DNA of 64,000 nt from Escherichia coli. GTDB taxonomy: Bacteria; Pseudomonadota; Gammaproteobacteria; Enterobacterales; Enterobacteriaceae. A model generated the notes under the pieces. That model had not been told where the DNA came from and searched no databases. It saw only the letters and a program-made list of their open reading frames with translations. The DNA is taken from assembly GCA_021307345.1 (NCBI GenBank), contig CP089930.1, positions 1,984,001 to 2,048,000 of the forward strand. The letters run 5' to 3'. Position numbers and translations under genes: made by a program. Shown here piece after piece: positions 20,441 through 31,576 of the stretch (position 1 is the stretch's first letter; each line of letters begins with the position of its first letter).

Positions 20441-21373
20441 TTACGCGTCGCGATTCAGCCAGGCCATATATTCCGTTACACCTTCAGCAACGGTTTTGAA
20501 CGGTTTGTCGTAACCCGCTGCGCGCAGATTAGTCAGATCCGCCTGAGTAAACGCTTGATAGCGGCCTTTCAGTTTATCCGGGAACGGAATGTATTCGATC
20601 TGACCCTTCTTGTGATAAGCCAGTGTTGCATCTGCTACTGCCTGGAAGGATTCAGCACGACCAGTGCCGAGGTTGAAGATGCCGGAAACGCCATTTTCCA
20701 GGAACCACAGATTCACATCTGCCACGTCGCCCACGTAGACGAAGTCGCGTTTGAAGTTCTCGCTACCTTCGAACAGCTTCGGTGATTCACCGTTGTTAAG
20801 TTGAGTGTTGAGATGGAAAGCGACGCTCGCCATGCTGCCTTTATGACCTTCACGCGGCCCATAAACGTTGAAATAACGGAAACCAACAATCTGCGAGTTC
20901 GCTTCTGGCAGAATCTGACGAACATATTCATCAAACAGGAATTTTGAGTAACCGTAGACGTTAAGTGGTTTTTCGTATTCGCGGGATTCAATAAAGTCGG
21001 AGGTGCGTCCGCCATAGGTCGCTGCGGAAGATGCATACAGGAACGGAATTTCGCGCTCCAGGCAGTAGTGCAGCAGCTCTTTGGAGTATTGATAGTTGTT
21101 ATCCATCATATACTTGCCATCCCACTCGGTGGTGGATGAGCACGCGCCTTCGTGGAAAATCGCTTCGACATCGCCGAACTCTTCGCCAGCCATAATCTGG
21201 ATCAGGAAGTCTTCCTTATCCATATAGTCCGCGATATTCAGATCCACCAGGTTCACAAACTTGGTGCCGTCTTTCAGGTTGTCCACCACCAGAATATCGG
21301 TGATGCCTTTATCATTCAGAGCCTTAACGATGTTGCTGCCGATAAAGCCCGCGCCGCCGGTAACGATGATCAT
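20441..21373 (-). CDS. hldD: ADP-L-glycero-D-manno-heptose 6-epimerase
   Basis: 310 residues, extended SDR epimerase: the NADP-binding [15 protein letters not shown] at residues 2-16, SSAATYGG near 115 and the catalytic YGYSKF (Tyr-140/Lys-144 type). It makes the ADP-heptose used by WaaC and WaaF. First gene of the hldD-waaFCL operon, divergent from kbl over about 210 bases; I did not resolve its promoter. Confidence 0.97.
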
Positions 21374-21586
21374 AACTGTAACCTTCGAATTATGGAGTCA
21401 GAGACAATCTCAGACACGAATACTTCTATCATATCACTACACGACGTTGGCTTCAGCCATTCGCCGAAAGTGAGAGTAATGGGCGTTATTTATTCTAAAT
21501 TTTGCAGAAGTGTTAACGCGTCATCTCGTCGCGACCTATAAGTTTGGGTAATATGTGCTGGAATTTGCCCTGTCTGGAGAATCGCA

Positions 21587-22783
21587 ATGCGTGGAGAATT
21601 TTATCAGCAGTTAACCAACGACCTGGAAACCGCACGGGCGGAAGGGTTGTTTAAAGAAGAGCGCATTATCACGTCTGCGCAGCAAGCAGACATCACTGTG
21701 GCTGATGGAAGCCACGTCATCAACTTTTGTGCCAACAACTATCTTGGGCTGGCGAACCATCCAGAGCTGATTGCGGCGGCAAAAGCGGGAATGGATTCTC
21801 ATGGTTTCGGCATGGCTTCAGTACGTTTTATCTGCGGCACTCAGGATAGCCATAAAGAGCTTGAGCAGAAACTGGCGGCATTCCTGGGTATGGAAGATGC
21901 GATTCTCTACTCTTCCTGTTTTGATGCCAACGGCGGCCTGTTTGAAACGCTGCTGGGCGCGGAAGACGCCATTATCTCCGACGCACTGAACCACGCGTCT
22001 ATTATTGATGGTGTGCGTCTGTGCAAAGCCAAACGTTATCGCTATGCCAACAACAATATGCAGGAGCTGGAAGCGCGTTTAAAAGAAGCGCGTGAAGCCG
22101 GAGCGCGACATGTGCTGATTGCCACCGACGGCGTGTTCTCGATGGACGGCGTGATTGCCAACCTGAAAGGCGTTTGCGATTTGGCAGATATTTACGATGC
22201 GCTGGTGATGGTGGATGACTCCCACGCGGTTGGTTTTGTCGGTGAAAACGGTCGTGGTTCCCATGAATACTGCGATGTGATGGGTCGTGTCGATATTATC
22301 ACCGGCACGCTGGGTAAAGCCTTAGGCGGTGCTTCTGGTGGTTACACTGCTGCGCGCAAAGAAGTGGTTGAGTGGCTGCGCCAGCGTTCTCGTCCGTACC
22401 TGTTCTCCAACTCGCTGGCACCAGCGATTGTCGCCGCTTCCATTAAAGTGCTGGAGATGGTCGAAGCGGGCAGCGAACTGCGTGACCGCCTGTGGGCTAA
22501 CGCGCGTCAGTTCCGTGAGCAAATGTCGGCGGCGGGCTTTACCCTGGCGGGTGCCGATCACGCCATTATTCCGGTCATGCTTGGTGATGCAGTAGTGGCG
22601 CAGAAATTTGCCCGCGAGCTGCAAAAAGAGGGTATTTACGTCACCGGGTTCTTCTATCCGGTCGTACCGAAAGGTCAGGCGCGTATTCGTACCCAGATGT
22701 CTGCGGCGCATACTCCTGAGCAAATTACGCGTGCGGTAGAAGCGTTCACGCGTATTGGTAAACAACTGGGCGTAATTGCCTGA
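21587..22783 (+). CDS. kbl: 2-amino-3-ketobutyrate CoA ligase (glycine C-acetyltransferase)
   Basis: 398 residues, fold-type I PLP enzyme of the alpha-oxoamine synthase family: [15 protein letters not shown] near 47-61, [15 protein letters not shown] near 210-224 and the PLP lysine in [14 protein letters not shown] near 239-252. It cleaves 2-amino-3-oxobutyrate with CoA into glycine and acetyl-CoA, working with Tdh in threonine breakdown. GGAG ribosome binding site at 21577-21580; tdh follows after 13 bases. Confidence 0.97.
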   Translation: MRGEFYQQLTNDLETARAEGLFKEERIITSAQQADITVADGSHVINFCANNYLGLANHPELIAAAKAGMDSHGFGMASVRFICGTQDSHKELEQKLAAFLGMEDAILYSSCFDANGGLFETLLGAEDAIISDALNHASIIDGVRLCKAKRYRYANNNMQELEARLKEAREAGARHVLIATDGVFSMDGVIANLKGVCDLADIYDALVMVDDSHAVGFVGENGRGSHEYCDVMGRVDIITGTLGKALGGASGGYTAARKEVVEWLRQRSRPYLFSNSLAPAIVAASIKVLEMVEAGSELRDRLWANARQFREQMSAAGFTLAGADHAIIPVMLGDAVVAQKFARELQKEGIYVTGFFYPVVPKGQARIRTQMSAAHTPEQITRAVEAFTRIGKQLGVIA

Positions 22784-22796
22784 GTGAGGATGTGAG

Positions 22797-23822
22797 ATGA
22801 AAGCGTTATCCAAACTGAAAGCGGAAGAGGGCATCTGGATGACTGACGTTCCTGTACCGGAACTCGGGCATAACGATCTGCTGATTAAAATCCGTAAAAC
22901 AGCCATCTGCGGGACTGACGTTCACATCTATAACTGGGATGAGTGGTCGCAAAAAACCATCCCGGTGCCGATGGTCGTGGGCCATGAGTATGTTGGTGAA
23001 GTGGTGGGCATTGGTCAGGAAGTGAAAGGCTTCCAGATTGGCGATCGCGTGTCTGGCGAAGGTCATATCACCTGCGGTCATTGCCGTAACTGCCGTGGTG
23101 GTCGTACCCATCTGTGCCGCAACACGATCGGCGTCGGCGTTAACCGTCCGGGCTGCTTCGCCGAATATCTGGTGATTCCGGCGTTCAACGCCTTCAAAAT
23201 CCCCGACAATATCTCCGACGACTTAGCCGCAATTTTCGATCCGTTCGGAAATGCTGTACACACGGCACTGTCGTTTGATTTAGTGGGCGAAGATGTTCTG
23301 GTTTCTGGTGCAGGCCCGATTGGTATTATGGCGGCGGCGGTGGCGAAACATGTCGGCGCGCGTAATGTGGTTATCACCGACGTTAATGAATATCGTCTCG
23401 AACTGGCGCGCAAAATGGGTATTACGCGTGCAGTTAACGTCGCGAAAGAAAATCTCAATGACGTGATGGCGGAGCTAGGCATGACCGAAGGTTTTGATGT
23501 CGGTCTGGAAATGTCCGGTGCGCCGCCAGCGTTTCGTACCATGCTCGACACCATGAACCACGGTGGCCGTATTGCGATGCTGGGTATTCCACCGTCTGAT
23601 ATGTCGATCGACTGGACGAAAGTGATCTTTAAAGGCCTGTTCATTAAAGGCATTTACGGTCGTGAGATGTTTGAAACCTGGTACAAGATGGCGGCGCTGA
23701 TTCAGTCTGGCCTCGATCTCTCGCCAATCATTACCCATCGTTTCTCCATCGATGATTTCCAGAAGGGCTTCGACGCTATGCGTTCAGGCCAGTCCGGGAA
23801 AGTTATCCTGAGCTGGGATTAA
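22797..23822 (+). CDS. tdh: L-threonine 3-dehydrogenase
   Basis: 341 residues, zinc-dependent medium-chain dehydrogenase: catalytic zinc ligands in [15 protein letters not shown] (Cys-38) and GHEYVGEV, the structural zinc site [15 protein letters not shown] near 93-107 and the NAD-binding [18 protein letters not shown] near 171-188. It oxidises threonine to 2-amino-3-oxobutyrate for Kbl. Ends just before an intrinsic terminator. Confidence 0.97.
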   Translation: MKALSKLKAEEGIWMTDVPVPELGHNDLLIKIRKTAICGTDVHIYNWDEWSQKTIPVPMVVGHEYVGEVVGIGQEVKGFQIGDRVSGEGHITCGHCRNCRGGRTHLCRNTIGVGVNRPGCFAEYLVIPAFNAFKIPDNISDDLAAIFDPFGNAVHTALSFDLVGEDVLVSGAGPIGIMAAAVAKHVGARNVVITDVNEYRLELARKMGITRAVNVAKENLNDVMAELGMTEGFDVGLEMSGAPPAFRTMLDTMNHGGRIAMLGIPPSDMSIDWTKVIFKGLFIKGIYGREMFETWYKMAALIQSGLDLSPIITHRFSIDDFQKGFDAMRSGQSGKVILSWD

Positions 23823-23828
23823 CACGAA

Positions 23829-23853
23829 TAAGGGCTGGTATTCCAGCCCTTTT
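23829..23853 (+). terminator. Intrinsic terminator of kbl-tdh
   Basis: A nine-pair stem (AAGGGCTGG/CCAGCCCTT) with a TATT loop and T-run, starting seven bases after the tdh stop. Confidence 0.9.
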
Positions 23854-24060
23854 ATCTGAGGATAATCTGTTAAATATGTAAAATCCTGTCAGTGTAATAA
23901 AGATATCGTAATTGCGCTGATCTCTTATATAGCTGTTCTCATTATCTCTCTAGCCTGAAGTGACTCTCTCACCTGTAAAAATAATATCTCACAGGCTTAA
24001 TGGTTTCTTAATACAAAGCCTGTACAACGTTAGGGTAACTTCAGAGGCCGTTGGTAATTT

Positions 24061-25095
24061 ATGATGAACAGCACCAATAAACTTAGTGTTATTATCCCGT
24101 TATATAATGCGGGCGATGATTTCCGCACTTGTATGGAATCTTTAATTGCGCAAACCTGGACTGCTCTGGAAATCATTATTATTAACGATGGTTCAACGGA
24201 TAATTCTGTTGAAATAGCAAAGCATTACGCAGAAAACTTTCCTCACGTTCGTTTGTTGCATCAGGCGAATGCTGGCGCATCGGTGGCGCGTAATCGCGGG
24301 ATCGAGGCAGCGACGGGCAAATATGTTGCTTTTGTCGATGCTGATGATGAAGTCTATCCCACCATGTACGAAACGCTGATGACAATGGCGTTAGAGGACG
24401 ATCTCGATGTGGCGCAGTGCAATGCTGACTGGTGTTTTCGTGAAACGGGGGAAACCTGGCAATCCATCCCCACCGATCGCCTTCGCTCAACCGGCGTATT
24501 AACCGGCCCGGACTGGCTGCGGATGGGACTTTCTTCTCGCCGCTGGACTCACGTTGTCTGGATGGGTGTTTATCGCAGAGACGTTATTGTAAAAAATAAC
24601 ATTAAATTTATTGCTGGATTACATCATCAGGATATTGTCTGGACAACAGAATTTATGTTTAACGCGCTGCGTGCGCGATATACCGAACAATCGTTATATA
24701 AATATTATCTGCATAATACGTCAGTGAGTCGGTTGAATCGACAAGGAAATAAAAATCTTAATTATCAACGGCACTATATTAAAATTACCCGCCTGCTGGA
24801 GAAATTAAATAGAAATTATGCCGACAAAATTATGATTTATCCGGAATTTCATCAACAAATAACTTACGAAGCATTGCGCGTTTGCCATGCGGTGCGCAAA
24901 GAACCGGATATTATTACCCGCCAGCGGATGATTGCCGAGATATTTACTTCCGGCATGTATAAGCGTCTGATTACTAATGTCCGCAGCGTAAAGGTGGGTT
25001 ATCAGGCATTACTGTGGTCTTTCCGCTTATGGCAATGGCGCGACAAAACACGGTCGCACCATCGCATTACGCGCAGCGCCTTTAATTTGCGCTAG
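24061..25095 (+). CDS. waaH: LPS heptose III glucuronosyltransferase WaaH
   Basis: 344 residues, GT2 family: KLSVIIPLYNAGDDFRTCMESL at the N-terminus, INDGSTDNS near 42-50, ASVARNRGIEAATGKYVAFVDADDE near 75-99 with the DxD-type metal site. Known from K-12 (formerly YibD): adds glucuronic acid to HepIII in place of heptose phosphate decoration under phosphate limitation (PhoB control). I could not assign a Pho box in the 200 bases upstream with confidence. The C-terminus overlaps the end of convergent yibQ by 14 bases. Confidence 0.92.
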   Translation: MMNSTNKLSVIIPLYNAGDDFRTCMESLIAQTWTALEIIIINDGSTDNSVEIAKHYAENFPHVRLLHQANAGASVARNRGIEAATGKYVAFVDADDEVYPTMYETLMTMALEDDLDVAQCNADWCFRETGETWQSIPTDRLRSTGVLTGPDWLRMGLSSRRWTHVVWMGVYRRDVIVKNNIKFIAGLHHQDIVWTTEFMFNALRARYTEQSLYKYYLHNTSVSRLNRQGNKNLNYQRHYIKITRLLEKLNRNYADKIMIYPEFHQQITYEALRVCHAVRKEPDIITRQRMIAEIFTSGMYKRLITNVRSVKVGYQALLWSFRLWQWRDKTRSHHRITRSAFNLR

Positions 25096-26041
25096 CGTTA
25101 AACTTCGCCGCTTCGGGCTGTTTGCCCCAGCCCTGCCACTGATGCTGGAAGTAAACGATCAGCGTGCTCTGGCTGATGCTTTCGCTTAATACTTCAAAGA
25201 AGCGATTAGCATAAACCGGTTCCAGCGGTTTCTTCGGTTTACACAGCTTCACTCCACGGAACGGATTACGCGGTGCGTCGGGCACAGTGTTCTTCGGCGG
25301 TGTAGACGTATCGACCTGCGGTTCATTCAGCAAGCTGCTGGCTTTCACCAGCGTAATGTCTGGCGGCAGGTTATAAACCATCTGTTGCAATACGCGAACT
25401 GTTGAAGGGTGAGGATGACCAATGGCGATGGTTGAACCGTTGCGACGCGCCAGGTCAATTGCGCGATTGAACTGCATACGGATGTCCGCTTCGTTCTGGG
25501 AATCATCGAGAAACACTTTCCGTTTGATGACTTTTACGCCAGTACCTTGTGCGGCGCGCATCGCCTGGGTATTACCGATAGTCACACTGTCGAGGAAGTA
25601 AAGATTGTAACGCGCCAGCGCCTGCATCACTTTCTGCATACCAAAAAGGTTAGAGGTCATCTTGCTGCCCATGTGGTTGTTGATCCCCACGGCATAGGGC
25701 ACGTTATTGACCGCACTGCGAATAATGCGCTCAATCTCGTCGCTGCTCATCTCCGGGCGCAGCGTATTTTTCTCCAGCGGCTGCTTACTCAACGGTGCCA
25801 TCGGTAGATGAATCAATACTTCGTGACCGCTGTTATGCGCTTTGGTTGCCATCTCTCTGGCGTGTGGCGAGTCAGGTAACACGGCGACAGAGATAGCGGA
25901 GGGCATCGCCAGCACCTGGTTTTCGTTGTGCGGGCGATAACCAAAATCATCAATGACGATGGCAAGTTTGCCAGCAAATACAGGGGAGGAGAGAGCCAAC
26001 AGAGCGGCAAATGCAAGAACGTTACGACGAAATGGAAACAA
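25082..26041 (-). CDS. yibQ: Divergent polysaccharide deacetylase family protein YibQ
   Basis: 319 residues with a signal peptide (hydrophobic 8-22, cleavage around SSPVFA-GK). The domain begins KLAIVIDDFGYRPHNENQVL, has HEVLIHLPMAP near 94-104 and IAIGHPHPSTV near 206-216, as in the YibQ-type divergent polysaccharide deacetylase family (TIM-barrel carbohydrate esterase-like). Periplasmic. Function not established; it follows the amidase activator envC by three bases, which suggests a link with envelope or peptidoglycan metabolism. Convergent overlap with waaH. Confidence 0.9.
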   Translation of the reverse strand: MFPFRRNVLAFAALLALSSPVFAGKLAIVIDDFGYRPHNENQVLAMPSAISVAVLPDSPHAREMATKAHNSGHEVLIHLPMAPLSKQPLEKNTLRPEMSSDEIERIIRSAVNNVPYAVGINNHMGSKMTSNLFGMQKVMQALARYNLYFLDSVTIGNTQAMRAAQGTGVKVIKRKVFLDDSQNEADIRMQFNRAIDLARRNGSTIAIGHPHPSTVRVLQQMVYNLPPDITLVKASSLLNEPQVDTSTPPKNTVPDAPRNPFRGVKLCKPKKPLEPVYANRFFEVLSESISQSTLIVYFQHQWQGWGKQPEAAKFNASAN

Positions 26042-26044
26042 AAC

Positions 26045-27304
26045 TTATCTTCCCAACCACGGTTGTGGATTGACCGCCTGACCCTGGCGGCGAATTTCGA
26101 AATAGAGTGAGGGCCGACCCTGACCGCCACTGCTGCCCACCAGTGCAATTGGCTGACCCGCGCGAACCTGCGAACCAACGCTCACCAGTGCGCTCTGATT
26201 ATAGCCATAAAGGCTCATGTCGCCTTTACCGTGCTCAACCACCACCACCAGACCGTAGCCTTGCAGCCAGTCAGCCAGAATCACCCGACCGTCGGCAATC
26301 GCTTTAACTTCAGTACCTTCTGAGGCACCGATAACCATTCCTTTCCAGCGTAATTCACCCTGTAGCTGCTCGCCATAGCGATGCAGCGTCGGCCCGCGAA
26401 CCGGCCAGAATGCCTGACCACGCGGCGCACCCAGACCACCGGTTCGGGACATCAGCGATTTTTCGCTTTCAGTCGGTTTGTAGGTGGTGCCTTTGCGCGT
26501 CGCTTCTTTTTGCCTGTCGCGAACAGCCTGAGCCTCACGCGCTTCTCGTTCAGCACGCGCTTTCGCTGCCGCTTCTGCACGAGCAATGCTATTGCGCAGA
26601 CGAGATTCGTTAGCGCGCAGTTCACTTAGCTGCTGCTGACCTTGTTGAATGGAAGATTCCAGCCCTGCCAGCGTCTTCTTACGCTCGTTCAGCGCCTGGG
26701 TCAGCTTCGCCTGCTGGGCGCGTTGTTCGTATAACAGCGTTTGTTGCTCGCTCTGTTTCTCTTCCAGTTCGGCGCGCTGCATGGCGACTTCTGCACGTGT
26801 TTGCTTCAGTTCGGCGATGGTCTCTTGTCGCGCCTGGTTGAGATAGCCGAAATAAGCCTGTAAACGCTGACCGCGCTGGCTTTCTTCACCGCTGAGAATG
26901 AGCTGTATACCCGTATGCTCACCCTGGCGAAATGCGGCGTCCAGTTGCGCGGCGAGACTGCGTTCCTGAGCAGCTTTTTGCTGTTCCAGTTTGGCAATCG
27001 AGGCGTTCATCTCATCAATCTGTTTATTCAGTTGATTGAGCGTATTTTGCGTTTCGCGCAGTTTACGAGTGGCTTCGGAGATCGCCTCTTCCTGCTTTTT
27101 CAATTGTGCCAGCAGGCTTGAGCGTTGTTGCTGTTGTTGGCGTACCGCACGCTCTTTGGCAGCGATATCAGCCTGAATAGACTTGAGTTGGTCGCGGTCA
27201 TCCGCGTGGGCAGAAAAAGTGCACAACAATACGCCAGCGCAAAGAACGCTGGCGTAAATGATGGGCCTGACTGCAAACCTGCGCGGTTTCGTGGCCCGTG
27301 TCAT
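26045..27304 (-). CDS. envC: Murein hydrolase activator EnvC
   Basis: 419 residues from the ATG at 27304, which has AAGGCG upstream; the frame is open eight codons further. A signal peptide (to about HAD at residue 35) is followed by a long coiled coil (about 40-270, Gln/Lys/Glu rich) and a C-terminal LytM/M23 domain (about 310-419) ending in PSLYFEIRRQGQAVNPQPWL. The LytM domain lacks the full zinc-ligand set, as in EnvC, which activates amidases AmiA and AmiB at the septum under FtsEX control. Between gpmM and yibQ. Confidence 0.96.
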   Translation of the reverse strand: MTRATKPRRFAVRPIIYASVLCAGVLLCTFSAHADDRDQLKSIQADIAAKERAVRQQQQQRSSLLAQLKKQEEAISEATRKLRETQNTLNQLNKQIDEMNASIAKLEQQKAAQERSLAAQLDAAFRQGEHTGIQLILSGEESQRGQRLQAYFGYLNQARQETIAELKQTRAEVAMQRAELEEKQSEQQTLLYEQRAQQAKLTQALNERKKTLAGLESSIQQGQQQLSELRANESRLRNSIARAEAAAKARAEREAREAQAVRDRQKEATRKGTTYKPTESEKSLMSRTGGLGAPRGQAFWPVRGPTLHRYGEQLQGELRWKGMVIGASEGTEVKAIADGRVILADWLQGYGLVVVVEHGKGDMSLYGYNQSALVSVGSQVRAGQPIALVGSSGGQGRPSLYFEIRRQGQAVNPQPWLGR

Positions 27305-27337
27305 GGTATTAATCGCCTTTCCCCTCATGGGGAGGGA

Positions 27338-28882
27338 TTATTCCACGATGAACAGCGGCTTACCAGTCATCTCTTGCGGGATTTCCATACCCATTAAAGA
27401 GAGCATGGTCGGCGCGATGTCAGAAAGTTTGCCACCTTCAACTGCTTTCACGTTCTTATCGCCAACGTAAATCAGCGGAACAGGCAGGTTGGTATGCGCC
27501 GTGTGAGCCTGACCCGTAGCTGGATCGCGCATCTGTTCAGCGTTACCGTGGTCAGCGGTGATCAGCAGTTGTCCACCCACAGACTCAACAGCTTTGGTCA
27601 CTTCTGCCACGCAGTGATCCAGTGCTTCAACTGCTTTAACTGCTGCTTCCATCACCCCGGTGTGACCTACCATGTCGCCGTTCGGATAGTTACAGATAAT
27701 GGTGTCGTATTTGCCGCTCTTGATGGCAGCAACCAGTTTTTCGGTCAGCTCTGCGGAGCTCATTTCCGGCTGCAGATCGTAGGTAGCCACTTTCGGCGAG
27801 TTGATCAGAATGCGATCTTCGCCTTTGAACGACTCTTCTACGCCACCGTTGAAGAAGAAAGTGACGTGGGCATATTTTTCGGTTTCGGAAATACGCAGCT
27901 GAGTTTTATCGTTTTTCGCCATCCACTCGCCGAAGGTGTTAACCAGAGAGGCTGGTGGGTAAGCAACGGCAGTTTTGATGTCAGCGGCGTATTCGGTCAG
28001 CATCACGAAATCGATGTTAACCACTTTCTTACGCGCGAAGCCGTCGAAATCAGCGTTTACAAACGCGCGCGTGATTTCACGTGCGCGGTCAGCGCGGAAG
28101 TTCATGAAAATCAGCGCATCGCCGTCTTCCATCGCTGCATCTGGCTGGCCTTCAGCACGGATAACGGTCGCTTTCACAAACTCGTCGTTTTCGTCGCGAG
28201 CATAAGCGGCCTGCAAACCAGCAACGGCGGTATCAGCCTGGAACTCACCTTGCGCCAGAGTCAGCAGGTCATAAGCTTTTTCAACGCGATCCCAACGGTT
28301 ATCGCGATCCATCGCGTAGTAACGACCAATGATGGACGCTACGCGGCCTTTACCCAGCGCGGCAAATTTCTCTTCGAATTTTTTCAGTGAGGATTCAGCA
28401 CTGCGCGGCGGGGTGTCGCGACCGTCAAGGAATGCGTGCAGGTAGATTTTCTCTGCGCCACGTTCAGCCGCCAGCTCTACCATCGCCATGATGTGATCTT
28501 CGTGGCTGTGTACGCCGCCTGCGGAGAGCAGACCCATAATGTGTACCGCTTTGCCCGCGTTTTTCGCTTTATCTACCGCACCAGTCAGCACCGGGTTAGC
28601 GAAGAAAGCGCGATCTTTGATTTCAACGTCCAGACGAGTCAGGTCCTGATACACGATGCGGCCGGCACCCAGGTTAACGTGGCCTACTTCGGAGTTACCC
28701 ATCTGACGGTCAGGCAGACCGACTTCCAGACCGGAAGCGTCGATCAGGGTATGCGGACGATTGGCCCACAGTGCATCCATTACCGGGGTTTTAGCACTAA
28801 AAATGGCGTTATCCTGTTGTTCTTCACGATAGCCATAGCCATCCAGAATCACCAGTACCATAGGTTTTTTAGAAACCGACAT
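27338..28882 (-). CDS. gpmM: 2,3-bisphosphoglycerate-independent phosphoglycerate mutase
   Basis: 514 residues from the ATG at 28882. Alkaline-phosphatase superfamily: [12 protein letters not shown] near 9-20 (metal ligand Asp), the phospho-Ser motif MGNSEVGH (Ser-64), DGRDTPP near 153-159 and the late [11 protein letters not shown] metal site near 441-451. It interconverts 3- and 2-phosphoglycerate in glycolysis with manganese. The frame extends 81 codons upstream into the divergent promoter region, but those residues have no family counterpart. Confidence 0.97.
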   Translation of the reverse strand: MSVSKKPMVLVILDGYGYREEQQDNAIFSAKTPVMDALWANRPHTLIDASGLEVGLPDRQMGNSEVGHVNLGAGRIVYQDLTRLDVEIKDRAFFANPVLTGAVDKAKNAGKAVHIMGLLSAGGVHSHEDHIMAMVELAAERGAEKIYLHAFLDGRDTPPRSAESSLKKFEEKFAALGKGRVASIIGRYYAMDRDNRWDRVEKAYDLLTLAQGEFQADTAVAGLQAAYARDENDEFVKATVIRAEGQPDAAMEDGDALIFMNFRADRAREITRAFVNADFDGFARKKVVNIDFVMLTEYAADIKTAVAYPPASLVNTFGEWMAKNDKTQLRISETEKYAHVTFFFNGGVEESFKGEDRILINSPKVATYDLQPEMSSAELTEKLVAAIKSGKYDTIICNYPNGDMVGHTGVMEAAVKAVEALDHCVAEVTKAVESVGGQLLITADHGNAEQMRDPATGQAHTAHTNLPVPLIYVGDKNVKAVEGGKLSDIAPTMLSLMGMEIPQEMTGKPLFIVE

Positions 28883-29123
28883 TGCGACAACCTCATACTC
28901 AAGAGTCAAAATTTGCGTAATTTTACTACAGCTGAATCGATAAAATAGCCTCTGAAGATCAAAATATACGACCGCTCGCGGCAAGCCGATGCCAGATTTG
29001 CGATTTTTTTTCGTAGCGTGCCGCAAAATTGCATTCCGGTGCACGCGCTGGCTGTATTTGCCGCAACGCGCAGGTATACTCCTTCCCTGGTTTTTAATCA
29101 CTACGTCGGGAGTTATTACCCCC

Positions 29124-29555
29124 ATGCAAGAAATTATGCAATTTGTTGGCCGTCATCCCATACTGAGTATCGCCTGGATCGCGTTACTGGTGGCGGTTCT
29201 TGTTACTACGTTTAAGAGCCTGACCTCAAAAGTGAAGGTAATTACTCGTGGTGAAGCTACGCGTCTGATCAACAAAGAAGACGCAGTGGTTGTGGATTTA
29301 CGCCAGCGTGATGACTTCCGTAAAGGCCATATCGCAGGTTCTATCAATTTGTTGCCGAGCGAAATCAAAGCCAACAATGTTGGTGAACTTGAGAAGCACA
29401 AAGACAAACCGGTTATCGTGGTAGACGGTTCTGGTATGCAGTGCCAGGAGCCTGCAAACGCGCTGACGAAAGCGGGTTTTGCGCAAGTATTCGTGCTGAA
29501 AGAAGGCGTCGCTGGCTGGGCTGGCGAAAACTTGCCTCTGGTGCGCGGCAAATAA
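29124..29555 (+). CDS. yibN: Rhodanese-like membrane-anchored protein YibN
   Basis: 143 residues from the ATG at 29124 ([18 protein letters not shown]); the frame is open 45 codons upstream. A transmembrane helix (about 11-32) is followed by a rhodanese domain ([21 protein letters not shown] near 58-78, [21 protein letters not shown] near 98-118). The active-site region has a Cys (MQC), as in rhodaneses. Divergent from gpmM and upstream of grxC-secB-gpsA-cysE, as in E. coli. Physiological substrate unknown. Confidence 0.92.
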
Positions 29556-29696
29556 TTTACCTGCCATCTTTCATGCCGCAGGCAGTTAGCTGCAATTAGA
29601 CCCCCAGCGACTTATTGATATAAGCTTCTGGGGACACTCCATTTTGCAGCCGCCCTGCAATATGAAATTTCAGGGTAAAAAAACAGGAGCTAAGTT

Positions 29697-29948
29697 ATGG
29701 CCAATGTTGAAATCTATACCAAAGAAACCTGCCCGTATTGCCATCGTGCAAAAGCACTGCTGAGCAGCAAGGGCGTAAGTTTCCAGGAGCTACCGATTGA
29801 TGGCAACGCCGCTAAGCGTGAAGAGATGATCAAACGCAGTGGTCGCACCACGGTTCCGCAAATTTTTATTGACGCACAGCACATTGGCGGCTGTGACGAC
29901 TTGTATGCATTGGATGCACGTGGTGGACTGGATCCCCTGCTGAAATAA
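29697..29948 (+). CDS. grxC: Glutaredoxin 3
   Basis: 83 residues with the dithiol active site CPYC (residues 12-15), TVPQIFIDAQHIGG near 52-65 and the GGxDDL motif that binds glutathione. Reduces disulfides and mixed glutathione disulfides, including those of ribonucleotide reductase. AGGAG ribosome binding site upstream. About 60 bases before secB. Confidence 0.97.
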   Translation: MANVEIYTKETCPYCHRAKALLSSKGVSFQELPIDGNAAKREEMIKRSGRTTVPQIFIDAQHIGGCDDLYALDARGGLDPLLK

Positions 29949-30010
29949 CGTATTAACGTTGGCATTACACTGCGCAGTATTTAAGGACAACACTTAAGGG
30001 TTTTCTACAC

Positions 30011-30478
30011 ATGTCAGAACAAAACAACACCGAAATGACCTTCCAGATCCAGCGTATTTATACCAAGGATATTTCTTTCGAAGCGCCGAACGCGCCGCAC
30101 GTTTTCCAGAAAGATTGGCAGCCAGAAGTTAAACTTGATCTGGATACGGCATCTTCTCAACTGGCAGATGACGTTTACGAAGTGGTACTGCGTGTTACCG
30201 TAACGGCATCCCTGGGCGAAGAAACCGCGTTCCTGTGCGAAGTTCAGCAGGGCGGTATTTTCTCCATCGCGGGTATCGAAGGCACCCAGATGGCACATTG
30301 CCTGGGCGCATACTGCCCGAACATTCTGTTCCCGTATGCTCGTGAATGCATCACCAGCATGGTATCTCGCGGTACGTTCCCGCAACTGAACCTTGCGCCG
30401 GTTAACTTCGATGCGCTGTTCATGAACTATTTGCAGCAGCAGGCTGGCGAAGGTACTGAAGAACATCAGGATGCCTGA
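30011..30478 (+). CDS. secB: Protein-export chaperone SecB
   Basis: 155 residues with the typical acidic ends and the core [22 protein letters not shown] near 11-32 and [29 protein letters not shown] near 97-125. The tetramer keeps preproteins unfolded in the cytosol and hands them to SecA. Its TGA overlaps the gpsA ATG by one base (TGATG), so the two are translationally coupled. Confidence 0.97.
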
Positions 30479-31497
30479 TGAACCAACGTAATGCTTCAAT
30501 GACTGTGATCGGTGCCGGCTCGTACGGCACCGCTCTTGCCATCACCCTGGCAAGAAATGGCCACGAGGTTGTCCTCTGGGGCCATGACCCTGAACATATC
30601 GCGACGCTTGAACGCGACCGCTGTAACGCCGCGTTTCTCCCCGATGTGCCTTTTCCCGATACGCTTCACCTTGAAAGCGATCTCGCTACCGCACTGGCAG
30701 CCAGCCGTAATATTCTCGTCGTCGTACCCAGCCATGTCTTTGGTGAAGTGCTGCGCCAGATTAAACCGCTGATGCGCCCTGATGCGCGTCTGGTGTGGGC
30801 GACAAAAGGACTGGAAGCGGAAACAGGGCGTCTGTTACAGGACGTAGCGCGCGAGGCGTTAGGCGATCAAATTCCACTGGCGGTTATCTCTGGCCCGACT
30901 TTTGCGAAAGAACTGGCGGCGGGTTTACCAACGGCCATTTCGCTGGCCTCTACCGATCAAACCTTTGCTGATGACCTCCAGCAACTGCTGCACTGCGGCA
31001 AAAGTTTCCGCGTTTACAGCAACCCGGATTTCATTGGCGTGCAGCTTGGCGGCGCGGTGAAAAACGTCATTGCGATCGGTGCCGGCATGTCCGACGGTAT
31101 CGGTTTCGGGGCGAATGCGCGAACGGCGCTGATCACCCGTGGTCTGGCTGAAATGTCGCGTCTGGGCACGGCGCTGGGTGCCGATCCTGCCACCTTTATG
31201 GGCATGGCAGGTCTGGGCGATCTGGTACTTACCTGCACCGACAACCAGTCGCGGAACCGCCGTTTTGGCATGATGCTCGGTCAGGGCATGGATGTACAAA
31301 GCGCGCAAGAGAAGATTGGTCAGGTGGTGGAAGGCTACCGCAATACGAAAGAAGTCCGCGAACTGGCGCACCGCTTCGGCGTTGAAATGCCAATAACCGA
31401 GGAAATTTATCAAGTATTATATTGCGGAAAAAACGCGCGCGAGGCAGCATTGACTTTATTAGGTCGTGCACGCAAGGACGAGCGAAGCAGCCACTAA
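30478..31497 (+). CDS. gpsA: Glycerol-3-phosphate dehydrogenase [NAD(P)+]
   Basis: 339 residues: Rossmann motif [20 protein letters not shown] near 11-30, [16 protein letters not shown] near 141-156 and the catalytic Lys in [28 protein letters not shown] near 190-217. Reduces DHAP to sn-glycerol 3-phosphate for phospholipid synthesis. One-base overlap with secB. Confidence 0.97.
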   Translation: MNQRNASMTVIGAGSYGTALAITLARNGHEVVLWGHDPEHIATLERDRCNAAFLPDVPFPDTLHLESDLATALAASRNILVVVPSHVFGEVLRQIKPLMRPDARLVWATKGLEAETGRLLQDVAREALGDQIPLAVISGPTFAKELAAGLPTAISLASTDQTFADDLQQLLHCGKSFRVYSNPDFIGVQLGGAVKNVIAIGAGMSDGIGFGANARTALITRGLAEMSRLGTALGADPATFMGMAGLGDLVLTCTDNQSRNRRFGMMLGQGMDVQSAQEKIGQVVEGYRNTKEVRELAHRFGVEMPITEEIYQVLYCGKNAREAALTLLGRARKDERSSH

Positions 31498-31526
31498 ACC
31501 CAGGGAACCTTTGTTACCGCTATGAC

Positions 31527-31549
31527 CCGGCTCGCGCAGAACGAGCCGG
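31527..31549 (+). other. Perfect hairpin in the gpsA-cysE gap
   Basis: Eight-pair stem CCGGCTCG/CGAGCCGG with a seven-base loop, 30 bases after gpsA, without a T-run. It may be an RNA processing or attenuation signal, letting part of the transcription through into cysE. Confidence 0.4.
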
Positions 31550-31576
31550 TCATTATCTCATCGTGTGGAGTAAGCA

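Noticed and set aside
23854-24060. Pho box upstream of waaH
   Set aside because: CTGTCAG at about 23886 and CTGTAAA at about 23972 resemble half-sites but neither has a second half at the proper 11-base spacing.
27494-28390. 298-codon frame antisense to gpmM
   Set aside because: Shadow of a highly expressed gene with strong codon bias; no domain.
28883-29125. 81-residue N-terminal extension of gpmM
   Set aside because: The internal ATG at 28882 begins at the conserved metal-binding strand; the extension covers the divergent promoter region with yibN.
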